DNA from: Acidobacteriota bacterium
Lineage (GTDB): Bacteria; Actinomycetota; Actinomycetes; Actinomycetales; Microbacteriaceae
NCBI GenBank assembly: GCA_019352055.1
Contig: JABBOB010000003.1
Coordinates: forward strand, 13,916-48,787
DNA: 34,872 nucleotides
Direction: 5' to 3'
Shown here: piece by piece, positions 14,866-22,959 of the stretch
Numbering within the stretch: the first letter of the stretch is position 1
Layout of the letters: each line of letters starts with the position of its first letter
Position numbers and translations under genes: made by a program
The notes under the pieces: generated by a model
What the model was told of the DNA's origin: nothing
The model's input: the letters and a program-made list of their open reading frames with translations, nothing else
Databases searched by the model: none

Positions 14866-15844
14866 CGGTGCTCCCGTGCGCCGCTGCGACGGCGGCGAGC
14901 CGCGCCCGAACCGCGTCGATCAGCTCGGCGGGCTCGAGGACGAGCACCTCGGGCCCGAACGCCGCCACCTCGTCGGCGAACAGCGCGAGGTCGGAGAAGT
15001 GCACCGCGACGGCCCCGTCGCCGGCCGGCGCACCGCGGGAGCCGAGGCGCGCGGCGGCATCGGTGTCGGGCGCGAGCTCGAGCAGGGCCCGGTTCGCGTG
15101 GAACACGGCGCGCAGTCCCTCCCGCGCCTCCTCGGCGGGCTGCCCGTCCGGTGCCTCGAACCCGTCGGCCGTCTCCTCGACAGCGCCCGCGATGCGGCTG
15201 AGGAGGAAGGTGCGGCGCCCCTTCGCGGCCAGGTCGATGCCGTGCACGTGCCACCGGCCGCCGAACTGCACGAGGGCGAGCGGTGCCACGCGACGCCTCC
15301 GGACCTTCGCCTCGCCCGGCTTGAGGTAGCCGAAGACGACGACGCGCCGACGTTCGATGGCCTCGCGGAGCGGGTCGAACGCGGCATCCCTCGCGCGGAG
15401 GCGCGGGGCGAATCCGATCAGCGGCTCCTCCGAGTCGATGCCGAGCGACCGCAGCTTCATCAGGGCGCGGCGCGACTCCCCCGACAGGGACCCCTCCCGC
15501 CAGGCGAGGGCGGCGAGGTCGAGCAGGGCGATCTCCTTCGGCGTGAAAGTCACGTCGGCGGGCAGGTCGTACTCGCCCTTGGGGATCCGGTACCGGGTGT
15601 ACTGCACGGCACCCTGGTCCGCGGGCAGCTCGATGGACTCGAGCGGCACCCCGAGGTCGCGGATGTCCTCCTTGTCGCGCTCGAACTGGCGCTCCAGCGA
15701 GGCGTTGCCGCCGCCGGGGCGGTAACGCTGCCGGTACCCCTGGACGGACGAGAGGATGTCCGCCTTCGTCAGCCCCGTCTCCGTCGCCAGGAGGGCGAGG
15801 ACCAGGCTGAAGAGGCGTTCCTCGTTGGAGACCGCGGCGGCCAC
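14858..15844 (-). CDS. pafB: WYL-domain transcriptional regulator PafB
   Basis: About 328 residues. N-terminal HTH region (EERLFSLVLALLATETGLTKADI, then the SSVQGYRQRY segment typical of PafB), a linker with KDIxDLG-like EDIRDLGVPLE, and a WYL domain: RRRVAPLALVQFGGRWHVHGID followed by RTFLLSRIAG. It has a C-terminal WCX extension. It pairs with PafC encoded immediately downstream. The GTG at 15844 lies seven bases after the FKBP gene stop, with no clear Shine-Dalgarno; a start a few codons in, at the SNEERL segment, is conceivable. Confidence 0.92.
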   Translation of the reverse strand: MAAAVSNEERLFSLVLALLATETGLTKADILSSVQGYRQRYRPGGGNASLERQFERDKEDIRDLGVPLESIELPADQGAVQYTRYRIPKGEYDLPADVTFTPKEIALLDLAALAWREGSLSGESRRALMKLRSLGIDSEEPLIGFAPRLRARDAAFDPLREAIERRRVVVFGYLKPGEAKVRRRRVAPLALVQFGGRWHVHGIDLAAKGRRTFLLSRIAGAVEETADGFEAPDGQPAEEAREGLRAVFHANRALLELAPDTDAAARLGSRGAPAGDGAVAVHFSDLALFADEVAAFGPEVLVLEPAELIDAVRARLAAVAAAHGSTDG

Positions 15845-15851
15845 GGAGTGA

Positions 15852-16823
15852 TCAGACCTTGCCCAGGATGTCGACCACGAAGACGAGCGTCGCGTTCGCC
15901 GGGACGGTGGAGGTCGACTGGCTGCCGTACGCCTGCGACGGGGGCAGGATCGCGAGCACCTGCGAGCCGACCTTCTGGCCGGCCAGCGCGGTGACGAGGC
16001 CCGGCACCGTCTGGCCCGGCTCGACGACGACGTTCACGGGGGCGTCCGTCGTCCAGCTCGAGCCGAACACGGTGCCGTTCGTCGGGTCCCCCGGCTTCCA
16101 GATCACGCCCGTGTACTGGATGACCGCGGTGTCGCCGCGCGTGATCGTCGGGCCCGTGCCCGACTTCAGGTCCGCGACCCGGAGCGTCGTCGGCGGGGGG
16201 TCCTGCGGCAGCGAGATGCCGGGTCGGCCGTCGGGACCGAGGACGACCGCCGGGAGCCCGCTGCCCATCACCTGGTCCGTGCCGTTCGCGCGGGCGAGGT
16301 ACGCCGATCGGATGTCGATCACCGCGACGAGCGAATCGGTCGCGCCGAGCCCGGTCGGGCGCGATGCGGCCGGGATGGCCTCCGACGGGGGCAGCACGGC
16401 GACGAGCCGCTCCCCCACCTGCGCGCAGACGAGCGCCGTGCGCAGCCCCGTGATCTGCACGGTGCCGATGACGAAGTCCGCGGGCGCGGAGCCGGTGTAG
16501 TCCGACTTCAGCACGACCGCACCGGTCGTGGCGTCGAGGAAGGTGATCTCGGTGGAGACCTCCTGCGCGGCGGTCAGCGGGGCGCCGTGGCCGGGCAGGA
16601 TCCTGCTGACCTCGGGCTTCGTGACGTGGATCGGCGTCGGGAACGACACGGCGGGCGCGGCGGCGAACCGACCTGCGGCCTGCACGCTCTCGGACGCCTG
16701 GCCGGGCTGCGCGAGCGGGGTGCAGCCCGCGACGCCGGAGGCGCCACCGGCGCAGCCGGTCAGGGTCGCCGCGATCGAGGCGACGACGGCGCAGCCGGCG
16801 AGGAGTCGAGCGGTCCGGTGCAC
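15852..16823 (-). CDS. Secreted lipoprotein with two FKBP-type PPIase domains
   Basis: About 323 residues. The N-terminus has a basic n-region, a hydrophobic stretch and a lipobox (LTGC, Cys near residue 24), so it is predicted to be a membrane-anchored lipoprotein facing outside. The C-terminal FKBP domain (about residues 215-323) is recognisable: GDTAVIQYTGVIWKPGDPTNGTVFGSSW, VPGLVTALAGQKVGSQVLAILPPSQAYG and ATLVFVVDIL. A diverged FKBP-like domain precedes it (VSTEITFLDATTGAV, VGERLVAVLPPSEA). It should assist folding of exported proteins by prolyl isomerisation. It begins with GTG and sits directly upstream of pafB, in the position where pafA occurs in M. tuberculosis. Confidence 0.9.
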   Translation of the reverse strand: MHRTARLLAGCAVVASIAATLTGCAGGASGVAGCTPLAQPGQASESVQAAGRFAAAPAVSFPTPIHVTKPEVSRILPGHGAPLTAAQEVSTEITFLDATTGAVVLKSDYTGSAPADFVIGTVQITGLRTALVCAQVGERLVAVLPPSEAIPAASRPTGLGATDSLVAVIDIRSAYLARANGTDQVMGSGLPAVVLGPDGRPGISLPQDPPPTTLRVADLKSGTGPTITRGDTAVIQYTGVIWKPGDPTNGTVFGSSWTTDAPVNVVVEPGQTVPGLVTALAGQKVGSQVLAILPPSQAYGSQSTSTVPANATLVFVVDILGKV

Positions 16824-16854
16824 GGGGAACGATCCTGCCAGAGTCGATGGCCCC

Positions 16855-16872
16855 CGACCCCCATGGGGGTCG
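16855..16872. terminator. GC palindrome between trmI and the FKBP gene
   Basis: An 18-bp perfect palindrome (CGACCCCC-AT-GGGGGTCG) lies 18 bases past the trmI stop and 31 bases before the FKBP start. Without a U-tract it could be a weak terminator, a pause site or an operator for the FKBP-pafBC operon. Confidence 0.35.
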
Positions 16873-16889
16873 AAGTCGGCATCCGTCGG

Positions 16890-17861
16890 CTACGCGTCCA
16901 GCGTGCCGTCCGCGCTCCGCGCATCGGCGATCTCCGCGGCCTGCCTGGCGACCTTGCGGATCCGCTTCGGGCTCTTCTCCCGCTCGCCGATCGCACCGGG
17001 GGTCCACAGCTCGACGTCCTCGTCGGAGAACGTCTTCGGTGCTCGCCGCGAGGTGCGGGGCGCGACGGCCCCGTCGGCGAGCCTCCTGGCGGTGACGAGG
17101 AACCCCGTGTGGCCGACCATGCGGTGGTCGGGTCGGACGGCGAGGCCGTCGACGTGCCAGCCGCGCACGATCGTCTCGGTGGACGACGGCTCGGTGAACG
17201 CGCCGGAGTCCCGCAGGGCCTCGACGACCCGGGAGAGCTGCGGCACGGTCGCGATGTACGCGATGACGACGCCGCCGGGTGCGAGTGCGCGCTGCACGGC
17301 GGGCACGGTCTCCCAGGGCGCGAGCATGTCGAGCACGACCCGGTCGGCGACCGATGCCTCCCCCGCGTCGAGCACCTCGGCGAGGTCGCCGGTGGTCAGG
17401 GTCCAGCGGTCCGGGGTGCCCTCGAAGAAGCCGGCGACGTTGTCCGCGGCGACGTCGGCGAACTCCTGGCGCCGTTCGATCGAGTGCACGGTGCCGGTCT
17501 CCCCGACCGCCCGGAGCAGCCAGAGGGTCAGCGCGCCGCTGCCGACGCCCGCCTCCACGACCCGCTGGCCGAGCGCGATGTCCGCGGAGGCGATGATCTG
17601 CCCGGCGTCCTTCGGGTAGACGATGGCGGCACCGCGCGGCATGGACATGACGTAGTCGGTGAGGAGGGGCTTCAGTGCCAGGTAGTGCTGGCCGTCCGAG
17701 CCCGTGACGACGCTGCCGTCGGGCTCGCCGATCAGGAGGTCGTGCGCGAGCGTGCCGCGGTGGGTGTGGAACACGCCGCCCGCGGCGAGCGTGATCGTGT
17801 TGCGACGACCCTTGTGGCCCGTCAGCTGCACGCGGTCGCCCGCCCGGAACGGGCCGGTCAC
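16890..17861 (-). CDS. trmI: tRNA (adenine(58)-N(1))-methyltransferase TrmI
   Basis: About 323 residues. It methylates A58 in the T-loop of tRNAs using SAM. The N-terminal small beta domain starts GPFRAGDRVQLTGHKGRRNT; then PLLTDYVMSMPRGAAIVYPKDAG, the SAM motif I VVEAGVGSGALTLWLLRA, and the catalytic LDMLAPWETVPAVQRALAPG. Its C-terminal tail is longer and more charged than usual (KSPKRIRKVARQAAEI). The start is a GTG overlapping the HAD gene stop as GTGA. In M. tuberculosis the homologue Rv2118c borders the proteasome-Pup locus. Confidence 0.93.
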   Translation of the reverse strand: MTGPFRAGDRVQLTGHKGRRNTITLAAGGVFHTHRGTLAHDLLIGEPDGSVVTGSDGQHYLALKPLLTDYVMSMPRGAAIVYPKDAGQIIASADIALGQRVVEAGVGSGALTLWLLRAVGETGTVHSIERRQEFADVAADNVAGFFEGTPDRWTLTTGDLAEVLDAGEASVADRVVLDMLAPWETVPAVQRALAPGGVVIAYIATVPQLSRVVEALRDSGAFTEPSSTETIVRGWHVDGLAVRPDHRMVGHTGFLVTARRLADGAVAPRTSRRAPKTFSDEDVELWTPGAIGEREKSPKRIRKVARQAAEIADARSADGTLDA

Positions 17862-18535
17862 CGCTGCACGTCCCGGAGGTCGGCGGCGACGGCGGCGAGG
17901 TCCTCGGGCCCGCGACCCTCGAGGGTCGTCCAGAGACGCCAGCGGTGCCCGTCCGGCAGCACCGCCTGGTGGGGCACGCCCACCGTCGCGGCGCCCGAGG
18001 CGACGGCGGCAGCGAGGCCGGGGGGCGAGTCCTCGATGGCCACGCACCCGGCGATGTCGACGCCGAGCAGCTCCGCGGCCCGGAGGTAGGCCTCCGGGTC
18101 CGGCTTCGGGCGCTCGACGTCGTCCCCCGCGACGATCACGTCGAAGGCGGCGAACGGCAGCGCCGCGGCGACCGCCTCCGCCATCCGGCGCACGGACATG
18201 GTGACGAGCGCAGTCGGCACGCCCGCCTCGCGCAGCGCGCTCAGGAGCTCGAGGGCGCCGGGGCGCCACGGCAGCGGAGCGAGCAGGCGCTCGGTGACGT
18301 AGTCGGTCTGCCAGTCGACGATCTCGTCGACGGTCATGGCGACGCCGGTGTCCTGGAGCACACGGGCACCGTCCCGCAGGCCGCTGCCGACGAGGGAGAT
18401 CGCCTGGTCATGGGTCCAGGTGCCGCCGTAGCGGCCGACGATCTCGGTCTCGGCGGCGAACCAGAACGGCTCGGTGTCGACGAGGGTGCCGTCCATGTCC
18501 CAGAGCACGGCGGAGGGGAGCTGTGGCACGGTCAT
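17858..18535 (-). CDS. HAD-family phosphatase (beta-phosphoglucomutase-like)
   Basis: About 225 residues with all HAD motifs: I, VLWDMDGTLVDTEPFW (nucleophile and acid Asp); II, TALVTMSVRRM; III, VERPKPDPEAYL (Lys); IV, CVAIEDSPPGLAAA. A helical cap lies between motifs I and II. Probable small-molecule phosphatase; substrate unknown. A TATCCT -10-like hexamer ends eight bases before the ATG, so its transcript may have almost no leader. It is the first gene of the long minus-strand run and overlaps trmI (GTGA). Confidence 0.88.
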   Translation of the reverse strand: MTVPQLPSAVLWDMDGTLVDTEPFWFAAETEIVGRYGGTWTHDQAISLVGSGLRDGARVLQDTGVAMTVDEIVDWQTDYVTERLLAPLPWRPGALELLSALREAGVPTALVTMSVRRMAEAVAAALPFAAFDVIVAGDDVERPKPDPEAYLRAAELLGVDIAGCVAIEDSPPGLAAAVASGAATVGVPHQAVLPDGHRWRLWTTLEGRGPEDLAAVAADLRDVQR

Positions 18536-18638
18536 CGGCCCCGAGGATAGCGACGCGGTGAGCGAACACCGCTTCGGCGTGGATGTGCTCGGCCTAGTGT
18601 GGTCCTTTCTCGGCGCCCGCCGACGGCAGACGGAAGCG

Positions 18639-19571
18639 ATGCGATTGGCCCAGACGAAGCGATTCCAGCGAGGACGTGTCCTGGTGGTGGCGTTCGAAGG
18701 ATGGAACGACGCCGGGGAGGCGGCGACGAACGCCGTCCGGATGGTGCGCGACGCGCTCCCGCTCAGCCCGCTGCTGGAGGTCGACCCCGAGCTCTACATG
18801 GACTACCAGTTCAACCGGCCCACGGTCGGCACGGACGAGCACGGGGTGAAGCGGCTGACCTGGCCCGGCGCGACCCTGTGGGGGCCGGCGAAGCGCTCGA
18901 GGGGCCGCGGCGTCGCGCCCGAGGTCACCGAGCCCGAGGAGCGGATCGACCGCGACAACCTCTTCGTGCTGCTCGGCACCGAGCCGTCCCGCAGCTGGCG
19001 CTCGTTCGTCGCCGAGATCATCGACGCCGCGCTCGTGGCCGACGTCGAGGGCATCGTCACGCTCGGCGCGATGCTCGCCGACGTGCCGCACACCCGCCCG
19101 ATCTCGACGTTCGCCTCGAGCGAGGACGCGGAGCTGCGCACCGATCTGGAGCTCGAGCGCAGCAACTACGAGGGGCCGGTCGGCATCCTCTCCGTGATCT
19201 CGGACGCCGCCGCGCGGGTGGGCATCCCCGCCGTGTCGATCTGGGCGTCCGTGCCGCACTACGTGCACAATGCGCCGTCGCCGAAGGCCACGCTCGCGCT
19301 GATCGAGAAGCTCGAGGGCGTGCTCGGCATCAGCGTCCCGCGCGGCGACCTCGACGCCGAGGCCGAGGCGTGGGAGAACGGCATCGACGCGCTCGCCGGC
19401 GAGGACGAGGACATGGCCGCCTACATCGAGCAGCTCGAGAAGGCGCGCGACACGGTCGACTCCCCCGAGGCGTCCGGCGAGGCGATCGCGCGCGAGTTCG
19501 AGCGCTACCTCCGCAGGGGCGAGGGCCCCGGTCGCGGCGAGCAGCCGCCCCCCTGGCGCCCCGGCGACTGA
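18639..19571 (+). CDS. PAC2-family protein
   Basis: About 310 residues. The N-terminal GRVLVVAFEGWNDAGEAATNAV and the central LFVLLGTEPSRSWRSF, VTLGAMLADVPHTRP and VSIWASVPHYVHNAPSPKATLALIEKLE are typical of actinobacterial PAC2 (proteasome assembly chaperone 2-like) proteins. The C-terminal region is acidic, with a Pro-rich end. Its molecular role in bacteria is not established. In M. tuberculosis a PAC2 protein (Rv2125) lies near the proteasome genes; here it remains next to HAD-trmI although none of those genes is present. The start is set at ATG 18639; a TAGTGT -10-like hexamer at 18595-18600 would give a leader of about 32 bases. Confidence 0.88.
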   Translation: MRLAQTKRFQRGRVLVVAFEGWNDAGEAATNAVRMVRDALPLSPLLEVDPELYMDYQFNRPTVGTDEHGVKRLTWPGATLWGPAKRSRGRGVAPEVTEPEERIDRDNLFVLLGTEPSRSWRSFVAEIIDAALVADVEGIVTLGAMLADVPHTRPISTFASSEDAELRTDLELERSNYEGPVGILSVISDAAARVGIPAVSIWASVPHYVHNAPSPKATLALIEKLEGVLGISVPRGDLDAEAEAWENGIDALAGEDEDMAAYIEQLEKARDTVDSPEASGEAIAREFERYLRRGEGPGRGEQPPPWRPGD

Positions 19572-19683
19572 CGCGGCACTTCGGCAGGCCGTCCGCACTT
19601 CGGCAGGCCGTGAGGCGCAGCCGGAGCCTGCCGAAGTGAGCCCGGCCTGCCGAAGTGGGCCCGGCCTGCCGAAGTGCCGCGTC
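19570..19683. repeat. Cluster of five REP-like palindromic units (CACTTCGGCAGGCC)
   Basis: Two forward copies of CACTTCGGCAGGCC (19577-19590, 19596-19609) and three inverted copies (19626-19638, lacking the last base; 19644-19657; 19663-19676) fill the gap between convergent genes. The outermost arms (19570-19591 and 19662-19683) are perfect 22-bp inverted complements, starting inside the PAC2 stop codon. Any forward copy can pair with any inverted one, giving alternative hairpins. It looks like an intergenic REP/PU-type element and could act as a bidirectional terminator. Confidence 0.75.
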
Positions 19684-19707
19684 GGCCGCGTGCCGGATGC
19701 GAGCCGG

Positions 19708-20694
19708 TCAGCGGCGAACGCGGGGCTTGAGCCGCACGGTGGGCAGCTCGGGTGCCGGGAGCACGTCGTCCCACGCGTCGGGGTGCGGACCGAACCGGCC
19801 GTCCGCCCCGCCGGTGGCGCGCTGCTGCACGACCTGCTCCTGCCACGCCGCGCGGGCCGCGACGATCGCGTCGTGGTCCCGGCCGACGAAGTTCCACCAC
19901 ATGGTGACGGGGTCCGGGAACGGCTCCCCCGCGAGGACCAGGACGCGTGCCCCCGCCTCCCCCGCCTCGATGACGAGCGTGCGCCGGCCGGGCGACAGGG
20001 CGACGAGGCGGGAGCGCGTCGCGTGCAGCCCCTCGACGTCGACCTCGCCGAGGTCGACGAGCACGCCGACCTCGTGGGACGGGTCGATCGCCGCCTCCCA
20101 GCGGATGCCCGGAGGCAGCCGGACCTCCGCTCCGATCAACGGCGTCGGCGCGTGCGGGGCACCGGTCGAGCCCAACCAGTCCCCGACGAACACCCGCACC
20201 TCCGCACCCGCGACGGACCGGGCCTGCGGCACCGCGTGCTCGAAGCGGCGGGGACCGTCGACGTCCGAGTCGGGCAGTGCGAACCACAGCTGGGCGCCGT
20301 GCACCACCGCGGCGCCGGGGAGGGAGAACTCGGAGTGGGCGACGCCCCTCCCCGCGGTCATCAGGTTCACCTCGCCGGGTCGCACCACGGCGGTGGCACC
20401 GGTGGTGTCGCGGTGCTCGACCTCGCCCTCGAAGAGCCAGGTGACGGTGGCGAGCCCGGTGTGCGGGTGACCGGGCACCCGCATGCCTCCGCGCTCGGAG
20501 AGGTCGTCCGGACCGTAGTGGTCGACGAAGCACCAGGCGCCGATCAGCGAACGCCGCCGCTGCGGCAGGGTGCGCTGCACCCGCATCGCGCGAGGACCGC
20601 CCAGCGGCACCTCCCGCGGCTCCAGCAGCTCCGGCGGCGCGACAGGACCCGCCCCGAGATCGACCAGGGCCGGGTCCCGTTCCGTGACGCTCAC
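19708..20694 (-). CDS. Pirin-family protein
   Basis: About 328 residues, a bicupin. Metal-site features: GHPHTGLATVTWLFEGEVEH in the N-terminal cupin and MTAGRGVAHSEFS further on, giving the His/His/His/Glu iron set. The first beta-strand region has LIGAWCFVDHYGPDD and the C-terminal domain ends in MWWNFVGRDHDAIVAAR. Bacterial pirins have been linked to quercetinase activity or to regulation of central metabolism; which applies here is unknown. It starts at GTG 20694, 69 bp from the divergent padR gene. Confidence 0.9.
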   Translation of the reverse strand: MSVTERDPALVDLGAGPVAPPELLEPREVPLGGPRAMRVQRTLPQRRRSLIGAWCFVDHYGPDDLSERGGMRVPGHPHTGLATVTWLFEGEVEHRDTTGATAVVRPGEVNLMTAGRGVAHSEFSLPGAAVVHGAQLWFALPDSDVDGPRRFEHAVPQARSVAGAEVRVFVGDWLGSTGAPHAPTPLIGAEVRLPPGIRWEAAIDPSHEVGVLVDLGEVDVEGLHATRSRLVALSPGRRTLVIEAGEAGARVLVLAGEPFPDPVTMWWNFVGRDHDAIVAARAAWQEQVVQQRATGGADGRFGPHPDAWDDVLPAPELPTVRLKPRVRR

Positions 20695-20758
20695 GGGTCC
20701 ATTCTTCGCCCGGACGGCGCCGGGCGGCACCCCCGGACGCGGACACGTGCGTCGACGG

Positions 20759-20776
20759 GTACCATGCAGTACATGG
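20759..20776. promoter_or_regulatory. Overlapping palindromes at the padR start codons
   Basis: CCATG-CAGTA-CATGG (20762-20776) is a perfect palindrome containing both candidate ATGs, and GTAC-N6-GTAC (20759-20772) overlaps it. A -10-like TACCAT (20760-20765) ends seven bases before ATG 20773. PadR proteins commonly repress their own genes, so this is a reasonable autoregulatory site. Confidence 0.4.
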
Positions 20777-21108
20777 AAGCGGTGCAGTTGCTCACCAACC
20801 TCCGCCGAGGCGTCGTCGAGCCGTGCGTGCTCGCCGTGATGCTGGAGGGTGAGATCTACGGCGTCGACCTGGCGCGACGGCTGACGGCGCTCGGACTGCT
20901 CGCCAGCGACGGGACCCTCTACCCCGTCCTCGCGCGGCTGCGATCGTCCGGGCTCGTCTCGACGCGGTGGGAGGAGTCCCGCTCCGGGCCGCCGCGTCGC
21001 TACTACCGCCTCACGCCCGAGGGCGTCGCGACCGTCGACCGCTTCATCGAGAGCTGGCGCACCTTCTCGGGCGCCGTCGACACCATCCTGAAGGAGACCC
21101 GACGATGA
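20764..21108 (+). CDS. PadR-family transcriptional regulator
   Basis: About 114 residues. The winged-helix PadR domain fills the protein: TNLRRGVVEPCVLAVMLEG, YGVDLARRL, SDGTLYPVLARLRSSGLV, the wing ESRSGPPRRYYRLTPEG, and a C-terminal dimerisation helix FIESWRTFSGAVDTILKE. It should repress its own operon and release DNA on a ligand or membrane signal. ATG 20773, three codons in, fits a leaderless mRNA better; 20764 is the longest form. It overlaps the next gene as ATGA, the usual pairing of PadR with a HAAS membrane protein. Confidence 0.9.
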   Translation: MQYMEAVQLLTNLRRGVVEPCVLAVMLEGEIYGVDLARRLTALGLLASDGTLYPVLARLRSSGLVSTRWEESRSGPPRRYYRLTPEGVATVDRFIESWRTFSGAVDTILKETRR

Positions 21109-21677
21109 CCAGCCAGCCTCCCGCCGTCCGCGCCTACCTCGACGACCTGCGGCGACTGCTCGACGGCTCGCCCGACCGGGACCTCGTCGTCGACGGGGTC
21201 CGGCGTCACATCGACGACGCCCTCGCCGCCGGCCCCGCCGACCCGGCGCAGGTCCGGGCCGTGCTGGACGAGCTCGGCGACCCCGCGGCCATCGCCGCCG
21301 AGTCCGTGCCCGCACCCGTGCAGCCCGCGGCACCCCCGCCGTTCCTCGAGCGGCGCGGCGGCGCGGTCCTCACCGTGGTGCTGCTCACGTTCGGCGGGAT
21401 CGTCGTGCCGGTCGCGGGCTGGATCGTGGGACTGGGCCTGCTGTGGTCCTCGAAGGGCTGGCGGCTCGCGGACAAGCTGGTCGGCACGCTGCTGATCCCG
21501 GTGGTGCTCGCCGCGGTGCTGATGATCGGTGCGCTCGTCGCCAACGCGAGCGGCCCGAGCGCGGCGATCCCGGCCCACGTCGTGCTGCTCGTCGCGTTCC
21601 CCGTGCTCGACCTCGCGGTCGGGGTGTTCCTGCTCCTCCGCTTCCGGGTCGCGAGCGGCCTGCCGGTCAGTAGGTGA
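21105..21677 (+). CDS. HAAS-domain membrane protein partnered with PadR
   Basis: About 190 residues. The N-terminal soluble part (YLDDLRRLLDGSPDRDLVVDGVRRHIDDALAAG, with VLDELGDPAAIAAE) is a HAAS/DUF1700-like domain, the module found next to PadR regulators. Then come four hydrophobic segments (VLTVVLLTFGGIVVPVAGWIV; GTLLIPVVLAAVLMIGALVA; AHVVLLVAFPVLDLAVGVFLLL and a shorter one). It probably senses an envelope condition or is itself the regulated protein. Its 3' end overlaps the convergent M20 peptidase gene by 11 bp. Confidence 0.8.
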   Translation: MTSQPPAVRAYLDDLRRLLDGSPDRDLVVDGVRRHIDDALAAGPADPAQVRAVLDELGDPAAIAAESVPAPVQPAAPPPFLERRGGAVLTVVLLTFGGIVVPVAGWIVGLGLLWSSKGWRLADKLVGTLLIPVVLAAVLMIGALVANASGPSAAIPAHVVLLVAFPVLDLAVGVFLLLRFRVASGLPVSR

Positions 21678-22959
21678 GCAGGAGGTCGGTGAGCACCCGC
21701 GTGCCGAAGTCCAGGGAGGCGAGCGGCACGCGCTCGTCGACGCCGTGGAACATGGCGGGGAAGTCCAGCCCAGGCGGCAGCCGGAGCGGGGCGAACCCGT
21801 AGCCGGTGATCCCGAGCTTCGAGAGCGCCTTGTTGTCCGTGCCGCCCGACATCAGGTAGGGCAGCACCGGGGCGCCCGGGTCGTGCTCGCCGAGCAGGGC
21901 GATCACCTTCTCGACCAGCGGCCCCTCGAACGGGTTCTCGAGGCCGACGTCGGCGTGGATCGTCTCGATCTCGATGTCCGGACCGACGAGGTCGCGGATC
22001 TCGGCGAGCACCTCCTCCTCCTCGCCCGGCAGCGTCCGGATGTCGACGAGCGCGCTCGCGGTGTCCGGGATGACGTTGTGCTTGTACCCGGCCTCGAGCA
22101 CGGTCGGATTCGTCGTCGTCCGGAGCGTCGCGAGGATGAACCCGGCGGCGGTCCCGGACGCGAGCACCACCGCGTCGTCACCGACCTGCTTCGGGTCGAG
22201 ACCGAGGATGCGGCCGAGCTCGTCGACGAGGGCCCGCGTCGTGTCCGTGAGACGGATCGGCCAATCCTTGCGCCCGACCCGAGCGACCGCCTCCGCCAGC
22301 TTCACGACCGCGTTGTCGCGGATCAGGCGCGAGCCGTGCGCGGCCGGGCCTCTGGCGGTGAGCTTCGCCCAGACGAGCGCCTTCTCGCCGGTCTGGAGGA
22401 GGTAGGCGCGGCGGCCGGCGAGGTCGATCGAGTACCCGCCGACCTCGCTGATGGCTTCCGTCGCCCCCTCGAACAGCTCGGGGTGCCGGTCGACGACCCA
22501 GTGCGAACCGAGCACGCCGCCCGCCTCCTCGTCCGCGAAGAACGCGACGACGAGGTCGCGGGCGGGCTGCCTCCCGGATCCGAGGATGTCCTCCAGCGAC
22601 GCGAGCATCATCGCGTCCATGTCCTTCATGTCGACGGCGCCTCGGCCCCAGAGCAGTCCGTCCCGGACCTCGCCGGCGAACGGGTCGACGCTCCAGCCGG
22701 CCGCGTCCGCGGGGACGACGTCGGTGTGCCCGTGCAGCACCAGCGCCGGCCCGCGGCTGCGGCCCTCGACCCGGGCGAGCACCGAGACGCGCCCCGGCTC
22801 GGCCTCGAACATCCGCGTCTCGAGGCCCATGCCGGCGAGGACGGCTTCGACGTAGCCGGCGGCCTCCGCCTCCCCGTCGCTGCGGCCGGCCCCCCAGTTG
22901 ACGGAGGGGAAGCGGACGAGGTCCCGCGCAAGGGTCGCGGTTCGGCTGAGCCCGGTCAC
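21667..22959 (-). CDS. M20-family metallopeptidase (ArgE/DapE-like)
   Basis: About 430 residues. Metal ligands and catalytic residues are present: LVLHGHTDVVPAD (His, Asp), GRGAVDMKDMDAMM (Asp), VAFFADEEAGGVLGS (the Glu-Glu pair) and MFHGVDERVPL (His). The lid/dimerisation domain lies around residues 200-320, with AAHGSRLIRDNAV. Likely a zinc di/aminopeptidase or amidohydrolase; substrate not assignable. The GTG start overlaps the upstream amidohydrolase stop as GTGA, suggesting the two act on related compounds. Confidence 0.9.
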   Translation of the reverse strand: MTGLSRTATLARDLVRFPSVNWGAGRSDGEAEAAGYVEAVLAGMGLETRMFEAEPGRVSVLARVEGRSRGPALVLHGHTDVVPADAAGWSVDPFAGEVRDGLLWGRGAVDMKDMDAMMLASLEDILGSGRQPARDLVVAFFADEEAGGVLGSHWVVDRHPELFEGATEAISEVGGYSIDLAGRRAYLLQTGEKALVWAKLTARGPAAHGSRLIRDNAVVKLAEAVARVGRKDWPIRLTDTTRALVDELGRILGLDPKQVGDDAVVLASGTAAGFILATLRTTTNPTVLEAGYKHNVIPDTASALVDIRTLPGEEEEVLAEIRDLVGPDIEIETIHADVGLENPFEGPLVEKVIALLGEHDPGAPVLPYLMSGGTDNKALSKLGITGYGFAPLRLPPGLDFPAMFHGVDERVPLASLDFGTRVLTDLLLTY

